A DNA stretch of 64,000 nt. Origin: Demequina zhanjiangensis. GTDB lineage: Bacteria > Actinomycetota > Actinomycetes > Actinomycetales > Demequinaceae. This document shows, in pieces, positions 33,805 through 43,494 of this stretch (position 1 is the stretch's first letter; every line of letters starts with the position of its first letter). The notes beneath the pieces were generated by a model. That model saw only the letters and a list, made by a program, of their open reading frames with translations. It made no database searches and was not told where the DNA came from. Where the stretch lies: contig NZ_JAUHPV010000007.1 in the NCBI RefSeq assembly GCF_030418315.1, forward strand, positions 1 to 64,000, written 5' to 3'. The position numbers were made by a program, and so were the translations under genes.

Positions 33805-35334
33805 ATGACCGACACCACCCTCGCCCCCACCTACGTCGTGCGCACGCTCGGCTGCCAGATGAACGTCCACGACTCGGAGCACATGGCCGGGCTGCTCGAG
33901 GGAGCGGGCTACGTCGCCGCCCCCGAGGGCGTGGACGTAGCCGACGTGGTCGTCATCAACACATGCGCGGTCCGCGAGAACGCGGCGACCCGCCTCTACG
34001 GAAACCTCGGTCAGCTCGCCTCGAAGAAGGCCTCGCGCCCGGGAATGCAGATCGCGGTCGGCGGATGCCTCGCGCAGAAGGACCGCGGCGAGATCGTGGA
34101 CAAGGCGCCGTGGGTCGACGTCGTGTTCGGCACGCACAACATCGACGTGCTGCCAGCGCTCCTCGAACGGGCTCGCCACAACGCGCAGGCCCAGGTCGAG
34201 ATCGAGGAGTCGCTCAAGGTCTTCCCGTCCACGCTGCCGAGCCGCCGCGACGCGATCGCGTCCGGATGGGTCTCCATCTCGGTCGGCTGCAACAACACGT
34301 GCACGTTCTGCATCGTGCCGTCCTTGCGCGGCAAGGAGCGCGATCGCCGTCCGGGCGAGATCCTCGCCGAGGTGGAGGCGCTCGTCGCGCAGGGCGCGGT
34401 CGAGGTGACGCTGCTCGGGCAGAACGTGAACTCGTACGGCGTCGAGTTCGGCGACCGCGGCGCGTTCGCCAAGCTCCTGCGCGCATGCGGCGAGATCGAG
34501 GGCCTCGAGCGTGTGCGCTTCACGTCGCCGCACCCGGCGGCGTTCACCGACGATGTCATCGAGGCGATGGCAGAGACGCCCAACGTCATGCCGAGCCTCC
34601 ACATGCCCCTGCAGTCCGGGTCCGACCGGGTGCTGAGGGCGATGCGTCGCTCCTACCGGTCCGAGCGTTTCCTCGGGATCCTCGACAAGGTCCGTGCTGT
34701 CATGCCGGACGCCGCGATCACGACCGACATCATCGTCGGGTTCCCCGGGGAGGCCGAGGAGGACTTCCAGGAGACCCTCCGGGTGGTCGAGGCCTCGCGG
34801 TTCACGTCGGCCTTCACCTTCCAGTACAGCCCCCGCCCGGGCACTCCTGCCTTTGAGCTCGAGCCTCTGCCCAAGGAGGTCGTGCAGGAACGCTTCGAAC
34901 GGCTGCTCGCACTCCAGGAGAGGATCACGCTTGAGGACTCCCAGCGCTTCGCTGGACGCACCGTCGAGCTGCTCGTTCTCGATGCGCCCGGGCGCAAGGA
35001 CGACGCGTCGGCGCGCATGTCGGGCCGCGAGGCCGGCAACCGGCTCGTGCACTTCAGCGTGCCCGCGGGCGACGGCCCCGACGGGCGCGGAGCCCCACGG
35101 CCCGGTGACCTGGTGACGGTCGACGTCACCCGCGCCGCGCCACACCATCTGATCGCCGACTCCGCGATCGAGGGCGGCACCTATCGTGTCCGTCGGACAC
35201 GAGCAGGCGACGCCTGGGATGCGGTCCAGCTCGGAGAGCACACCCACGGTGGCGACTCGTGCGGCACTGGCGCTCCCGCGCCTGCCGGCCCCGTGGGGCT
35301 CGGGATCCCGACCATGCGCCCCGTCGGCGCCTAG
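33805..35334 (+). CDS. miaB: tRNA-2-methylthio-N6-dimethylallyladenosine synthase
   Basis: 509 aa. Radical-SAM methylthiotransferase acting on A37 of tRNAs, after MiaA. Six cluster cysteines are present: Cys17, Cys54 and Cys88 in the N-terminal domain, and Cys162, Cys166, Cys169 in the radical-SAM motif (GCNNTCTFC). A TRAM domain follows (about 375-455). The last 50 residues are an extension beyond TRAM. The ATG follows the rny stop by 2 nt, and miaA follows closely, so both A37-modification steps are co-expressed. Confidence 0.96.
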   Translation: MTDTTLAPTYVVRTLGCQMNVHDSEHMAGLLEGAGYVAAPEGVDVADVVVINTCAVRENAATRLYGNLGQLASKKASRPGMQIAVGGCLAQKDRGEIVDKAPWVDVVFGTHNIDVLPALLERARHNAQAQVEIEESLKVFPSTLPSRRDAIASGWVSISVGCNNTCTFCIVPSLRGKERDRRPGEILAEVEALVAQGAVEVTLLGQNVNSYGVEFGDRGAFAKLLRACGEIEGLERVRFTSPHPAAFTDDVIEAMAETPNVMPSLHMPLQSGSDRVLRAMRRSYRSERFLGILDKVRAVMPDAAITTDIIVGFPGEAEEDFQETLRVVEASRFTSAFTFQYSPRPGTPAFELEPLPKEVVQERFERLLALQERITLEDSQRFAGRTVELLVLDAPGRKDDASARMSGREAGNRLVHFSVPAGDGPDGRGAPRPGDLVTVDVTRAAPHHLIADSAIEGGTYRVRRTRAGDAWDAVQLGEHTHGGDSCGTGAPAPAGPVGLGIPTMRPVGA

Positions 35335-35340
35335 GCGCAC

Positions 35341-36351
35341 GTGAGCAGCGCCCGCGCAGGCGCCTCCACCGAGGATTCGTCAGCGCCCTCGTCTCACGTG
35401 ATCGCGATCGTCGGAGCCACCGCGACCGGCAAGTCAGCGGTCAGCGTCGCGATGGCTCACCTCCTGACGGAGCGGGGGACGCCCGCCGAGATCATCAACG
35501 GCGACGCGATGCAGTTCTACCGGGGGATGGACGTGGGCACGGCCAAGATCTCCGAGGAGGAACGTGCTGGCGTCCCGCACCACGAGCTCGACTGGCTCGA
35601 CGTCACCGAGGACGCGTCGGTCGCCCGGTTCCAGGAGCGGGCTCGTGCGGACATCGAGGCGATCCACGCCCGCGGCGGGCGCGCCATCGTCGTCGGCGGG
35701 TCGGGGCTGTATCTCCGCGCGCTCCTGGACGTGTTCGAGTTCCCCGCGACCGACCCGACGCTGCGTGCCGTGCTCGAGTCCCGCTGCGCCGTCGAGGGCC
35801 CGGGCGTCCTGCATCAGGAGCTCGCGGCCCTGGACCCCGAGGGTGCGCGGACGATCGACCCCCGCAACGCGCGCCGCGTCGTCAGGGCGCTCGAGGTGGT
35901 GACCCTCACAGGGGAGCCTTTCGGTGCGACCCTGCCCCGGCACGAGTACGCGATCCCTGCCGTCCAGGTCGGACTCGAGCTCGGCTACGACGTCCTCGAT
36001 CCCCGGATCGAGTCGCGCGTGCAGCGCATGTGGGAGTCCGGCCTGGTCGAGGAGGTCGAGCGGCTTGTCGATGAGGGGCTCCGCGAGGGCACCACGGCCC
36101 GTCGCGCCGTCGGCTACGCCGAGACGCTCCGTCATCTGGACGGCGAGTTCGACGCCGCGACAGCGCAGGAGCTGATCGCGCAGCACACCCGCCGGCTCGC
36201 GCGTCGCCAACGACGTTGGTTCAACCCGGATCCGAGGGTCAGCTGGGTTCCCGCTCCGGCGGATGCCGCCGACGTGGAGCGCGCTGCCTCGGAGGCGTTG
36301 GTCGCCGTCGACCGGGGCGGTCCGGCACCGTCGGACCCGGCCGTAGGCTAG
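35341..36351 (+). CDS. miaA: tRNA dimethylallyltransferase
   Basis: 336 aa. Transfers a dimethylallyl group to N6 of A37. The P-loop is IVGATATGKSAV (about 22-33); the substrate segments are INGDAMQFYRGMDVGTAK and VPHHELDWLDV, and GYAETLRHL with RRLARRQRRWF is in the tRNA-binding part. GTG start 6 nt after miaB. The first 17 residues are Ala/Ser-rich and not conserved. The stop is part of the -10 region of dapF. Confidence 0.95.
   Translation: MSSARAGASTEDSSAPSSHVIAIVGATATGKSAVSVAMAHLLTERGTPAEIINGDAMQFYRGMDVGTAKISEEERAGVPHHELDWLDVTEDASVARFQERARADIEAIHARGGRAIVVGGSGLYLRALLDVFEFPATDPTLRAVLESRCAVEGPGVLHQELAALDPEGARTIDPRNARRVVRALEVVTLTGEPFGATLPRHEYAIPAVQVGLELGYDVLDPRIESRVQRMWESGLVEEVERLVDEGLREGTTARRAVGYAETLRHLDGEFDAATAQELIAQHTRRLARRQRRWFNPDPRVSWVPAPADAADVERAASEALVAVDRGGPAPSDPAVG
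36344..36349 (+). promoter_or_regulatory. Leaderless -10 hexamer for dapF
   Basis: TAGGCT, whose T overlaps the miaA stop, is 7 nt before the dapF ATG. It selects this start over in-frame upstream positions. Confidence 0.6.
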
Positions 36352-36356
36352 GGCGC

Positions 36357-37226
36357 ATGACGACTCTGCGCTTCACCAAGGGGCACGGCACCGAGAACGA
36401 CTTCGTGCTGCTGTTCGACGAGGGTGGACAGACGCCGGTGACTCCGGATCGGGTGCGGTTCCTGTGCGACCGCCGTGCGGGTCTCGGAGCGGACGGCGTG
36501 ATCCGCGCGGTGCGTGCTGGAGCGCTCGACGCCGGTGCGGGCTTCGCGCCGGACACGTGGTTCATGGACTACTGGAACGCGGACGGCACCACCTCCGAGA
36601 TGTGCGGGAACGGCGTGCGCGTCTTCGCCCGCTTCCTTGAGCGCGAGGCAGGGGTCGACCTGGCCCAGGGGCTCGCGATCGGCACCCGCGCGGGTGAGCG
36701 GACCGTGACCTCGCTCGGCGGAGGTCGCTACTCGGTCGGGATGGGGGCGTGGAGCCTGGACGACGAGGTCGCCGTGGTCTCCGCGGCAGGCCTGACGCCA
36801 CCCCGTCCTGCACAGCCTGTCGATGTGGGCAACCCGCACCACGTGGTCGCGCTCGCGTCAGAGGCGGAGCTCGCCGATCTCGATCTTCACCGTGCTCCTG
36901 AGGTCTCGCCGCGTCCGCCGGAAGGGTCGAACGTCGAGTTCGCCGTGGCCTTGGGGCACGACGAGGTCGACGGCGAGCTGCGAGGACGCGTGCGCATGCG
37001 CGTCCACGAGCGCGGTGTCGGGGAGACCCGCTCATGCGGCACAGGCGCCTGCGCGGTCGCCCTGGCCGTGCGTTCGTGGGCTGGTCCCGGTGCCCCGGAT
37101 GTGTGGGACATCGAGGTGCCGGGGGGCGAGGTGACGGTCAGGGTCGAGGACGGCCGCACCGTGCTGGAGGGCCCCGCGGAGCTCATCGCCGACGGAGACG
37201 TCGTGCTGCCCGCGGCTATCGCCTGA
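36357..37226 (+). CDS. dapF: Diaminopimelate epimerase
   Basis: 289 aa. Converts LL- to meso-diaminopimelate, the last step before lysine and a possible cell-wall building block. The two catalytic cysteines are Cys83 (EMCGNGVR) and Cys227 (RSCGTGACA). The family opening FTKGHGTENDFVLL is at the N terminus, confirming the start. Leaderless promoter within the end of miaA. It converges on the methyltransferase gene with 35 bp between. Confidence 0.96.
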   Translation: MTTLRFTKGHGTENDFVLLFDEGGQTPVTPDRVRFLCDRRAGLGADGVIRAVRAGALDAGAGFAPDTWFMDYWNADGTTSEMCGNGVRVFARFLEREAGVDLAQGLAIGTRAGERTVTSLGGGRYSVGMGAWSLDDEVAVVSAAGLTPPRPAQPVDVGNPHHVVALASEAELADLDLHRAPEVSPRPPEGSNVEFAVALGHDEVDGELRGRVRMRVHERGVGETRSCGTGACAVALAVRSWAGPGAPDVWDIEVPGGEVTVRVEDGRTVLEGPAELIADGDVVLPAAIA

Positions 37227-37261
37227 CGAGAGCCGCCGCCCAGCGCTCGGCCTCTGGGGCG

Positions 37262-37885
37262 TCAGCGCGCGTCGACGCGCAGGACGCGGAACCCCTTCGC
37301 CGAGGCGACCTTCTCCACCGCGCCCCAGCCGCCCGTCTGCTCGCCGCGGACCGTGAGCCACTTCGCAAGCGAGTCCGCGCCGAGGTTGCGCTGGACGACG
37401 AGCCATGCGCTGCCGCCGGGAGCGAGCCGTGGCAGCCACATGTCGAGCAGGTCATGCAGCGCGTCCTTCCCGATGCGGATCGGAGGGTTCGACCAGATCA
37501 CGTCGAAGCGCACCTCAGGATCGACCTCGTCTGCCCGCGCGGCGGTGAGGGGGGCGAGCGGCGCCACGGCTGCGGCCCGCGTGGCGTTGCGTCGCAAGAG
37601 GTCGAGCGCGCGCTCGTTCACGTCGACGGCCGTGACGGCGGCCTCCGGGGCCCGCAGCGCGGCGGTCAGCGCGATCGGACCCCACCCGCATCCGAGGTCG
37701 AGGACGCTCCCGTGCGGTTCGGGCACCGACCTCAGCAGCACCTGTGTGCCCAGGTCGACGTGGCCTGGGGAGAACACGCCCGCGGCGGTCTCCAGGGTGA
37801 GCTCCGTGCCTGCGAGCACCACGGGGATGGTGCGCCGCTCGTCGGCCGAGGCGGGCTGGGCGCTGAAGTAGTGGTCTTCGCTCAC
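37262..37885 (-). CDS. Class I SAM methyltransferase, RsmC/RlmG-like
   Basis: 207 aa, one methyltransferase-small domain. The SAM-binding loop is VLDLGCGWGPIAL (about 61-73), the acidic second-strand residue is in VTAVDVNERAL, and the catalytic SNPPIRIGK (about 130-138) is typical of N2-guanine methyltransferases on rRNA such as RsmC. The substrate is inferred. GTG start with TACGCT 6 nt upstream; divergent from hflX. Confidence 0.87.
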   Translation of the reverse strand: MSEDHYFSAQPASADERRTIPVVLAGTELTLETAAGVFSPGHVDLGTQVLLRSVPEPHGSVLDLGCGWGPIALTAALRAPEAAVTAVDVNERALDLLRRNATRAAAVAPLAPLTAARADEVDPEVRFDVIWSNPPIRIGKDALHDLLDMWLPRLAPGGSAWLVVQRNLGADSLAKWLTVRGEQTGGWGAVEKVASAKGFRVLRVDAR

Positions 37886-37891
37886 GCCAGA

Positions 37892-37897
37892 AGCGTA
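37892..37897 (-). promoter_or_regulatory. Leaderless -10 hexamer for the RsmC-like gene
   Basis: TACGCT on the minus strand, 6-nt spacer to the GTG. Confidence 0.6.
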
Positions 37898-37936
37898 ACG
37901 TTCCCCACCTCATGGTCGGTCGGCTCCCAGGGGTGA

Positions 37937-37942
37937 GACAAT
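37937..37942 (+). promoter_or_regulatory. Probable -10 hexamer for hflX
   Basis: GACAAT, 9 nt before the ATG; weaker fit than the other leaderless sites. Confidence 0.35.
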
Positions 37943-37951
37943 GGATGCCCT

Positions 37952-39478
37952 ATGACAGACCGCCTTCCTCATCTCGATGATGACCTCGCCGACGAGCTGG
38001 AGCTCCTCGGTCCGCAGTCCCACGCGGCACGCACCGATGCGGTGATCGACCGCGTGCTCTCGCGCGCCGGTACAGCGGTGAGCGAAGGCGGCAACGTCGA
38101 GACCGAGTACGACGGCGACCAGTACGACCGCGAGGAGCGTGCCGCGCTTCGACGCGTCGCTGGCCTGTCCACGGAGCTCGAGGACATCACCGAGGTCGAG
38201 TATCGCCAGCTCCGCCTGGAACGGGTGGTGCTCGTGGGTCAATGGTCGCGAGGCACCGTGGAGGAGGCCGAGATCGGCCTCAGGGAGCTCGCGGCACTGG
38301 CGGAGACCGCAGGCTCCGAGGTGCTCGATGGCGTGCTCCAGCGTCGGCCCCACCCTGACCCCGCCACATACATCGGCGCGGGCAAGGCGGAGGAGGTGCG
38401 CGACCTGGTCAAGGCGCTCGGGGCGGACACGGTGATCGTCAACGACGATCTCGCGCCCAGCCAGCGGCGCGCGCTCGAGGACGTGGTGAAGGTCAAGGTG
38501 ATCGACCGCACTGCGCTGATCCTCGATATCTTCGCCCAGCATGCCAAGTCCCGAGAGGGCAAGGCGCAGGTCGAGCTCGCGCAGCTCGAGTACCTGCTCC
38601 CGCGACTGCGCGGATGGGGCGAGTCGATGTCCCGCCAGGCCGGTGGTCGCGTCGCGGGCGGTGAGGGCATCGGCTCCCGTGGCCCCGGTGAGACGAAGAT
38701 CGAGCTGGATCGCCGCCGTATCCGCACCCGCATGGCGCAGCTGCGGCGTCAGATCCGTGCGATGGAGCCTGCACGCGCCGTCAGGCGCGAGCGCAGGCTC
38801 GGGCTGCCGAACGTGGCGATCGTCGGCTACACCAACGCAGGGAAGTCCTCCCTGCTCAACCGCGTGACGGGCGCAGGCGTGCTGGTCGAGAACGCGCTGT
38901 TCGCGACGCTGGACCCGACCGTGCGACGCTCGCAGACGCCCGACGGTCGCGCCTTCACCGTGTCCGACACCGTCGGATTCGTCCGTGATCTTCCACACCA
39001 GCTGGTGGCGGCGTTCGCCTCCACCCTTGAGGAGGCGGCGAACGCCGATCTGATCCTCCACGTCGTCGACGCGTCTCACCCGGATCCTGAAGGTCAGGTG
39101 CGCGCGGTCCACGAGGTGCTCGCGGATGTCCCCGGTGCCATGGAGGTGCCCGAGCTCCTGGTGCTCAACAAGTGCGACGTCGCCGACGCCGCGACTCTGA
39201 TCGGGCTCCGCTCGCGTCGCGAGCGGACCGCCGAGGTCTCCGCGCTCACCGGCGAGGGCATTCAGCCGCTCATGGAGGTCATCGGGGAGATGCTTCCGCG
39301 GCCCGGCGTCAGGGTCGACCTCGTCGTGCCCTACACGCGTGGTGATCTGATCAGCGAGACGCACACGCACGGCGAGGTGCTCACGGAGGAGCACGGCCCC
39401 GATGGCACGCACCTGATCGCGCTCGTGGACGAGTCGCTTGCAGCCCGCCTCGAGGCGAGCGCGGCGGCATCCTCGTGA
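37952..39478 (+). CDS. hflX: Ribosome-associated GTPase HflX
   Basis: 508 aa. Splits stalled 70S ribosomes in stress in characterised bacteria. The N-terminal HflX domain has HPDPATYIGAGKAEEVRDLV; the glycine-rich linker is ESMSRQAGGRVAGGEGIGSR; the G domain has VAIVGYTNAGKSSLL (P-loop), SDTVGFVRDLPHQLV and VLNKCDVAD. A variable N-terminal stretch of about 70 residues precedes the conserved part. Its GTG-starting neighbour dinG overlaps the stop by 4 nt. Position after miaA/dapF is usual in actinobacteria. Confidence 0.95.
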   Translation: MTDRLPHLDDDLADELELLGPQSHAARTDAVIDRVLSRAGTAVSEGGNVETEYDGDQYDREERAALRRVAGLSTELEDITEVEYRQLRLERVVLVGQWSRGTVEEAEIGLRELAALAETAGSEVLDGVLQRRPHPDPATYIGAGKAEEVRDLVKALGADTVIVNDDLAPSQRRALEDVVKVKVIDRTALILDIFAQHAKSREGKAQVELAQLEYLLPRLRGWGESMSRQAGGRVAGGEGIGSRGPGETKIELDRRRIRTRMAQLRRQIRAMEPARAVRRERRLGLPNVAIVGYTNAGKSSLLNRVTGAGVLVENALFATLDPTVRRSQTPDGRAFTVSDTVGFVRDLPHQLVAAFASTLEEAANADLILHVVDASHPDPEGQVRAVHEVLADVPGAMEVPELLVLNKCDVADAATLIGLRSRRERTAEVSALTGEGIQPLMEVIGEMLPRPGVRVDLVVPYTRGDLISETHTHGEVLTEEHGPDGTHLIALVDESLAARLEASAAASS

Positions 39479-41448
39479 CGTCTGCTCAGAGCGACGTGGA
39501 GTCGCCCGAGCTGGAGGACCCGCACGAGATCGCAGAGCTGCTCGAGGCTGCGGTCGAGGCGTTGGCAGGGCGTCCGCGCGAGGGCCAGCAGCGGATGGCC
39601 GCCCTGGTCGCCCGTTCCCTTCACGACGGTGAGCATGCGCTGGTGCAAGCCGGCACCGGCACCGGAAAGTCGCTCGGATATCTTGTTCCGGCAGTCGCGC
39701 ACGCGGCGCGCACGGGGCAGCGCATCGTCGTCTCCACAGCGACGCTCGCCCTGCAGCGCCAGGTGTACACGAAGGATCTTCCGCTCGTGCTCGACGCCCT
39801 CGAGCCGCTGCTGGGTCGTCGGCCGGGGATCTCCCTCTTCAAGGGTCGTTCGAACTACCTGTGCGTGCATCGTCTCAGCGGGGAGTACCCCGAGCCGGAT
39901 GACGGGCAGCTCTTCGACGTCGGCCCCACGAGCGAGCTCGGCAAGGAGGTCGCGCGACTTCACCAGTGGGCGGACCAGACCGAGACCGGGGATCGGGACG
40001 ACCTGGTTCCCGGCGTCTCGGGCCGTGCGTGGGCGCAGGTCTCGGTGTCGGGGCGTGAGTGCCTCGAGTCCAAGTGCCCCATGGCGACGGAGTGCTTCTC
40101 GCAGCGCGCCCGCGCGCAGGCCGCCGACGCGCAGATCGTGGTGACGAACCACGCGGTGCTCGGAGTGCAGGCGGCGAGCCACGACCTGCTCGGCGAGCAC
40201 GACGTGCTGATCGTCGACGAGGCGCATGAGCTGGTGCAGCGCATCACGTCGGCCGCGACGCACGAGCTGACCGTGCGGGGGCTCGATCGCGCTGCGAGCG
40301 CGGTACGTCGGTGCGGCAAGACCACGGACGATCTGGACAGGGCGGCACGCGCCGTCGACTCCGCCCTCGGGGATCTCAACGTCGGACGCCTGCGACTGGG
40401 TCTTCCTGAGGAGCTGGCCGCCGCAGTCGAGCTGACGAGAGGAGCGGCGCGCGCGCTGTTGACGGAGGTGGCCAAGACCTCGGAGCAGCTGGGCGCGACC
40501 GCGAAGATGGCGACGGCGCAGCTGACCGAGATCATCGATGTGTGCGAGGAGCTGCAAGGGGATCACGGTCGATACGTGATCTGGCTGGCACCGCCAGACG
40601 GCGAGTACGACGAGCAGCGTCCCTCACGCATCGTTGCGGCACCGCTCGACGTGGCCGGTCTGATCGGGCATCGCCTGGTGGAGGAGAAGGCGACCGTCTT
40701 CACCTCGGCAACTCTCGCCCTCGGTGGAGGGTTCGACGCGATCTCGCGCCACCTGGGTCTCGACGAGCCCTTGACGCTCGATGCGGGCAGCCCGTTCGAC
40801 TACGGGAAGCAGGGGATCCTGTATGTCGCCTCGCATCTGCCCCGGCCGGGCGCGGGCGGGATCTCCGAGGAGGCGCTCGAGGAGCTTGTCGCGCTGGTGC
40901 AGGCTGCGGGTGGACGCACGCTGGGTCTGTTCAGCTCGCACCGCGCGGCGCAGGCGGCGACCGACGCCCTCAGGGAGCGGCTCGACCTTCCGGTGCTCAA
41001 CCAGAGGGACGATCAGCTGCCCACGCTCGTCAAGCAGTTCGCCGAGGACCCGAGAGCCTGCCTCTTCGGATCGACCTCGCTGTGGCAGGGGATCGACGTG
41101 CCAGGGCCGACGGCCTCGCTCGTGGTGATCGACAGGATCCCGTTCCCGCGTCCTGACGACCCGGTGGCTCAGGCCCGCACGGAGGCGGTCGCGGCAGGGG
41201 GAGGGAACGGCTTCATGGCTGTGAGCGCCACGCATGCGGCGCTGTTGATGGCTCAGGGTGCTGGCCGCCTGATCCGCGCGATGGATGACAAGGGCGTGGT
41301 CGCGGTCCTCGACTCGAGGCTCAAGACCGCCAGGTATGGCGGCTTCCTCGCGCGTTCGATGCCGGCGCTGTGGGGGACGACTGATCGCGACGCGGTGCTG
41401 GGTGCGCTCAGGCGCCTGGATGACGCGGCGTGCGCCGACGGTCGGTAG
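39475..41448 (+). CDS. dinG: DinG-type ATP-dependent DNA helicase
   Basis: 657 aa, superfamily 2 iron-sulfur helicase. Walker A is AGTGTGKS (59-66), the DEAH box is LIVDEAHEL, and the C-terminal helicase half contains GSTSLWQGIDVPG and AAGRLIRAMDDKG. Four cysteines fit the cluster: Cys130, Cys196, Cys201 and Cys207. Unwinds DNA and R-loops in studied relatives. No SOS box is seen near it, and it is co-translated with hflX. It converges on lexA. Confidence 0.93.
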   Translation: MTSAQSDVESPELEDPHEIAELLEAAVEALAGRPREGQQRMAALVARSLHDGEHALVQAGTGTGKSLGYLVPAVAHAARTGQRIVVSTATLALQRQVYTKDLPLVLDALEPLLGRRPGISLFKGRSNYLCVHRLSGEYPEPDDGQLFDVGPTSELGKEVARLHQWADQTETGDRDDLVPGVSGRAWAQVSVSGRECLESKCPMATECFSQRARAQAADAQIVVTNHAVLGVQAASHDLLGEHDVLIVDEAHELVQRITSAATHELTVRGLDRAASAVRRCGKTTDDLDRAARAVDSALGDLNVGRLRLGLPEELAAAVELTRGAARALLTEVAKTSEQLGATAKMATAQLTEIIDVCEELQGDHGRYVIWLAPPDGEYDEQRPSRIVAAPLDVAGLIGHRLVEEKATVFTSATLALGGGFDAISRHLGLDEPLTLDAGSPFDYGKQGILYVASHLPRPGAGGISEEALEELVALVQAAGGRTLGLFSSHRAAQAATDALRERLDLPVLNQRDDQLPTLVKQFAEDPRACLFGSTSLWQGIDVPGPTASLVVIDRIPFPRPDDPVAQARTEAVAAGGGNGFMAVSATHAALLMAQGAGRLIRAMDDKGVVAVLDSRLKTARYGGFLARSMPALWGTTDRDAVLGALRRLDDAACADGR

Positions 41449-41456
41449 GGCCGCCG

Positions 41457-42176
41457 TCAGACTCGACGCATCACCGAGACGACCTTGCCCATGATCTGGG
41501 CGTGCGTGCCGTCGATCGGCGTGTAGGCAGGGTTGTGGGGCATGAGCCACACCTGGCCGTCTCGCCGGCGGAAGGTCTTCACAGTCGCCTCGTCGTCCAG
41601 CAATGCGGCGACGATGTCGCCGTTGTCGCAGCTCGCCTGACGGCGCACGACGACCCAGTCGCCATCGCAGATCGCGGCGTCGATCATCGAGTCACCTGAG
41701 ACCTTGAGCATGAAGAGCTCTCCGTCGCCCGTCAGCTGGCGGGGCAGGGTGAAGACGTCCTCCACGACCTGGTCGGCGAGGATCGGTCCACCTGCGGCGA
41801 TGCGGCCGACCAACGGCACTCCGACGGTCGGCCCGTCCGAGTCGCCTGCGTAGGGGAGAGCGGTGGGTGTCTCTGGGGCGCTCTCGGCGGGCGCAGCGAT
41901 CTCCTCAGGCATCACGACCTCGATCGCACGAGGCCGGTGGGGGTCCCGGCGCAGAAGGCCCTTCGACTCCAGGGCGCTGAGCTGGTGCTTGACCGACGAG
42001 GTGGAGGTGAGGCCGACGGCCTCGCCGATCTCGCGCATCGACGGCGGATAGCCGCGCGAGGCGACCGAGTCGCGGATGTGCTCAAGGATGAGGCGCTGGC
42101 GCTCGGTGAGGCCCACGCCGCCGCTCACGTCGGGGAACGCGTGGATCGTCGCGTCCTGCTGGTCGTCGCTCGCCAT
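41457..42176 (-). CDS. lexA: SOS repressor LexA
   Basis: 239 aa. The N-terminal winged helix ([16 protein letters not shown], then [19 protein letters not shown], about 23-62) binds SOS boxes. A linker of about 40 residues is followed by the self-cleaving domain: cleavage site Ala128-Gly129 (RIAAGGP), nucleophile Ser163 (GDSMID) and Lys200 (EATVKTF). The start is the ATG with GGAGGA 7 nt upstream; another ATG five codons earlier lacks such spacing. It is divergent from a LysM protein gene, with three SOS-like boxes between, so autoregulation is expected. Confidence 0.97.
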   Translation of the reverse strand: MASDDQQDATIHAFPDVSGGVGLTERQRLILEHIRDSVASRGYPPSMREIGEAVGLTSTSSVKHQLSALESKGLLRRDPHRPRAIEVVMPEEIAAPAESAPETPTALPYAGDSDGPTVGVPLVGRIAAGGPILADQVVEDVFTLPRQLTGDGELFMLKVSGDSMIDAAICDGDWVVVRRQASCDNGDIVAALLDDEATVKTFRRRDGQVWLMPHNPAYTPIDGTHAQIMGKVVSVMRRV

Positions 42177-42231
42177 GACTGTGTCCTCCATGCCCGCCGG
42201 GTTGTCAGACCCCGGTGATGTCCTTGTCTCG

Positions 42232-42270
42232 AACCTAGGGCAGACGGACTGCGAAATCAAACATTTGTTC
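42232..42270 (-). promoter_or_regulatory. lexA promoter with degenerate SOS box
   Basis: On the minus strand TTGATT (42255-42260) and TAGGTT (42232-42237) are 17 nt apart. The -35 overlaps GAAC-AAAT-GTTT (42259-42270), an SOS box with one changed base, fitting weaker self-repression. Confidence 0.7.
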
Positions 42271-42279
42271 GACCGTGTC

Positions 42280-42338
42280 TTGTGAATGTCGGCGGGCGAT
42301 GCTAGAACTAGAACATACGTTCGATAGAACACATGTTC
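42280..42338 (+). promoter_or_regulatory. LysM gene promoter with two perfect SOS boxes
   Basis: TTGTGA (42280-42285), 17 nt, TAGAAC (42303-42308). Two perfect boxes follow: GAAC-ATAC-GTTC (42311-42322) and GAAC-ACAT-GTTC (42327-42338), 16 bp apart centre to centre. They cover the predicted transcription start, so LexA should repress this gene tightly. Confidence 0.85.
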
Positions 42339-42351
42339 GAAGGAGGATGAG

Positions 42352-42672
42352 ATGACGATCGGAACGATGACGGTGACGGCCCCTCGGACCGCATCCGCTC
42401 GCATGCGCAGGAGCGTGCTGCTCGCTGTCCTTGTCCTCCTCGCCACGCTGATCGCTCCGCGAGCCTTCGCCGGCGGCGATGAGGTGCCGGTGGGCTCCGC
42501 GCTCACCACCTACACCGTGTCCTCTGGGGACACCCTCTGGGAGATCGCCTCCTCTCTCACTCCCGCTGGCGAGGACGTCTCAGAGAAGCTCGCGGACATC
42601 GTCGAGCTGAACCGGATGGAGTCGTCCACCATCGTCACGGGCCAGCAGATCCTGGTTCCGCTCGCAGGCTGA
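42352..42672 (+). CDS. LysM-domain exported protein, probable SOS cell-division inhibitor (YneA/ChiZ/DivS-like)
   Basis: 106 aa. Signal peptide or anchor at about 19-40 ([19 protein letters not shown]), then one LysM domain ([16 protein letters not shown] to TGQQILVPL, about 54-104), which binds peptidoglycan. RBS AAGGAGG is 5 nt before the ATG. Two perfect SOS boxes cover its promoter and it is divergent from lexA. This is the arrangement of Bacillus yneA, Mycobacterium Rv2719c and Corynebacterium divS, which delay division after DNA damage. The function is inferred from this synteny; overall sequence outside LysM is not diagnostic. Confidence 0.85.
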   Translation: MTIGTMTVTAPRTASARMRRSVLLAVLVLLATLIAPRAFAGGDEVPVGSALTTYTVSSGDTLWEIASSLTPAGEDVSEKLADIVELNRMESSTIVTGQQILVPLAG

Positions 42673-42860
42673 CGCAGCGGCTCGACGCGGTGCACCGCGC
42701 GCTGGGCGTGAAGGCTCCTGAGGTGCTCACACGGTTTCGCGGTGCCCCCTGAACGTGGCCGCCTCGGCATAGCTCTCGGGCGAGTCCGGCATGTGAGTCG
42801 CCTTGCAGGGAAGGACGCTGATGCGTGCGTGACAGGTGTGAGTCGTGGGAGAGTAGGGGC

Positions 42861-43322
42861 ATGTACTGCCCGTTCTGCAGGAACCCTGACTCCCGCGTGG
42901 TCGACTCTCGTGTCGCCGACGACGGAAGTCAGATCCGTCGTCGGCGCGAATGCCCCCAGTGCGGCAAGCGCTTCTCGACCGTGGAGACGCCCACGCTCAT
43001 GGTGATCAAGCGCACCGGTGTGGCCGAGCCCTTCAGTCGGGACAAGGTCGTCACGGGCGTCCGCAAGGCGTGCCAGGGACGGCCGGTGGGCGAGGACGAC
43101 CTGATCAAGCTGGCGTACCGCGTCGAGGACTCGATCCGCGAGGGCGGCCAGGCGGAGATCAACGCGCCGGACATCGGCAAGGCGATCCTGGAGCCGCTCC
43201 GCGAGCTCGACGAGATCGCCTACCTGAGGTTCGCGAGCGTCTACCAGAGCTTCGACTCGCTCGACGACTTCCAGGCCGCGATCGACAGGCTCCGCGCCGA
43301 GGACGCCGCCCGCGACGCATAG
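42861..43322 (+). CDS. nrdR: Transcriptional repressor NrdR
   Basis: 153 aa. Represses ribonucleotide reductase genes in response to ATP/dATP. The zinc ribbon cysteines are Cys3, Cys6, Cys31 and Cys34; an ATP-cone domain follows ([20 protein letters not shown] onward). An ATG 12 codons upstream in the same frame exists, but family proteins begin with MYCPFC, so that start is used. No NrdR-controlled nrd genes are in the window. Position near lexA is usual for actinobacteria. Confidence 0.96.
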   Translation: MYCPFCRNPDSRVVDSRVADDGSQIRRRRECPQCGKRFSTVETPTLMVIKRTGVAEPFSRDKVVTGVRKACQGRPVGEDDLIKLAYRVEDSIREGGQAEINAPDIGKAILEPLRELDEIAYLRFASVYQSFDSLDDFQAAIDRLRAEDAARDA

Positions 43323-43439
43323 TCGGCCTCAGGTGACTTGCAGCCCGGGTCGTCTACCGTCTGCTGCTCGATGCCCAGCGCCGCCCATCCACCATCGCGG
43401 ATGCGCCGCCCACGCAGGCGGTCGTCCGTCGATCACACG

Positions 43440-43479
43440 ACGAAGGCCCGGTCCGAGGATCCTCGGACCGGGCCTTCGT
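43440..43479. terminator. Bidirectional terminator between nrdR and serA
   Basis: A perfect 40-nt palindrome with two 20-bp arms and no unpaired centre. The arms begin ACGAAGGCCCGG. It lies between convergent genes, 118 nt from the nrdR stop and 16 nt from the serA stop, and should stop transcription from both sides. Confidence 0.85.
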
Positions 43480-43494
43480 GCTGAGCGCTGAGCG

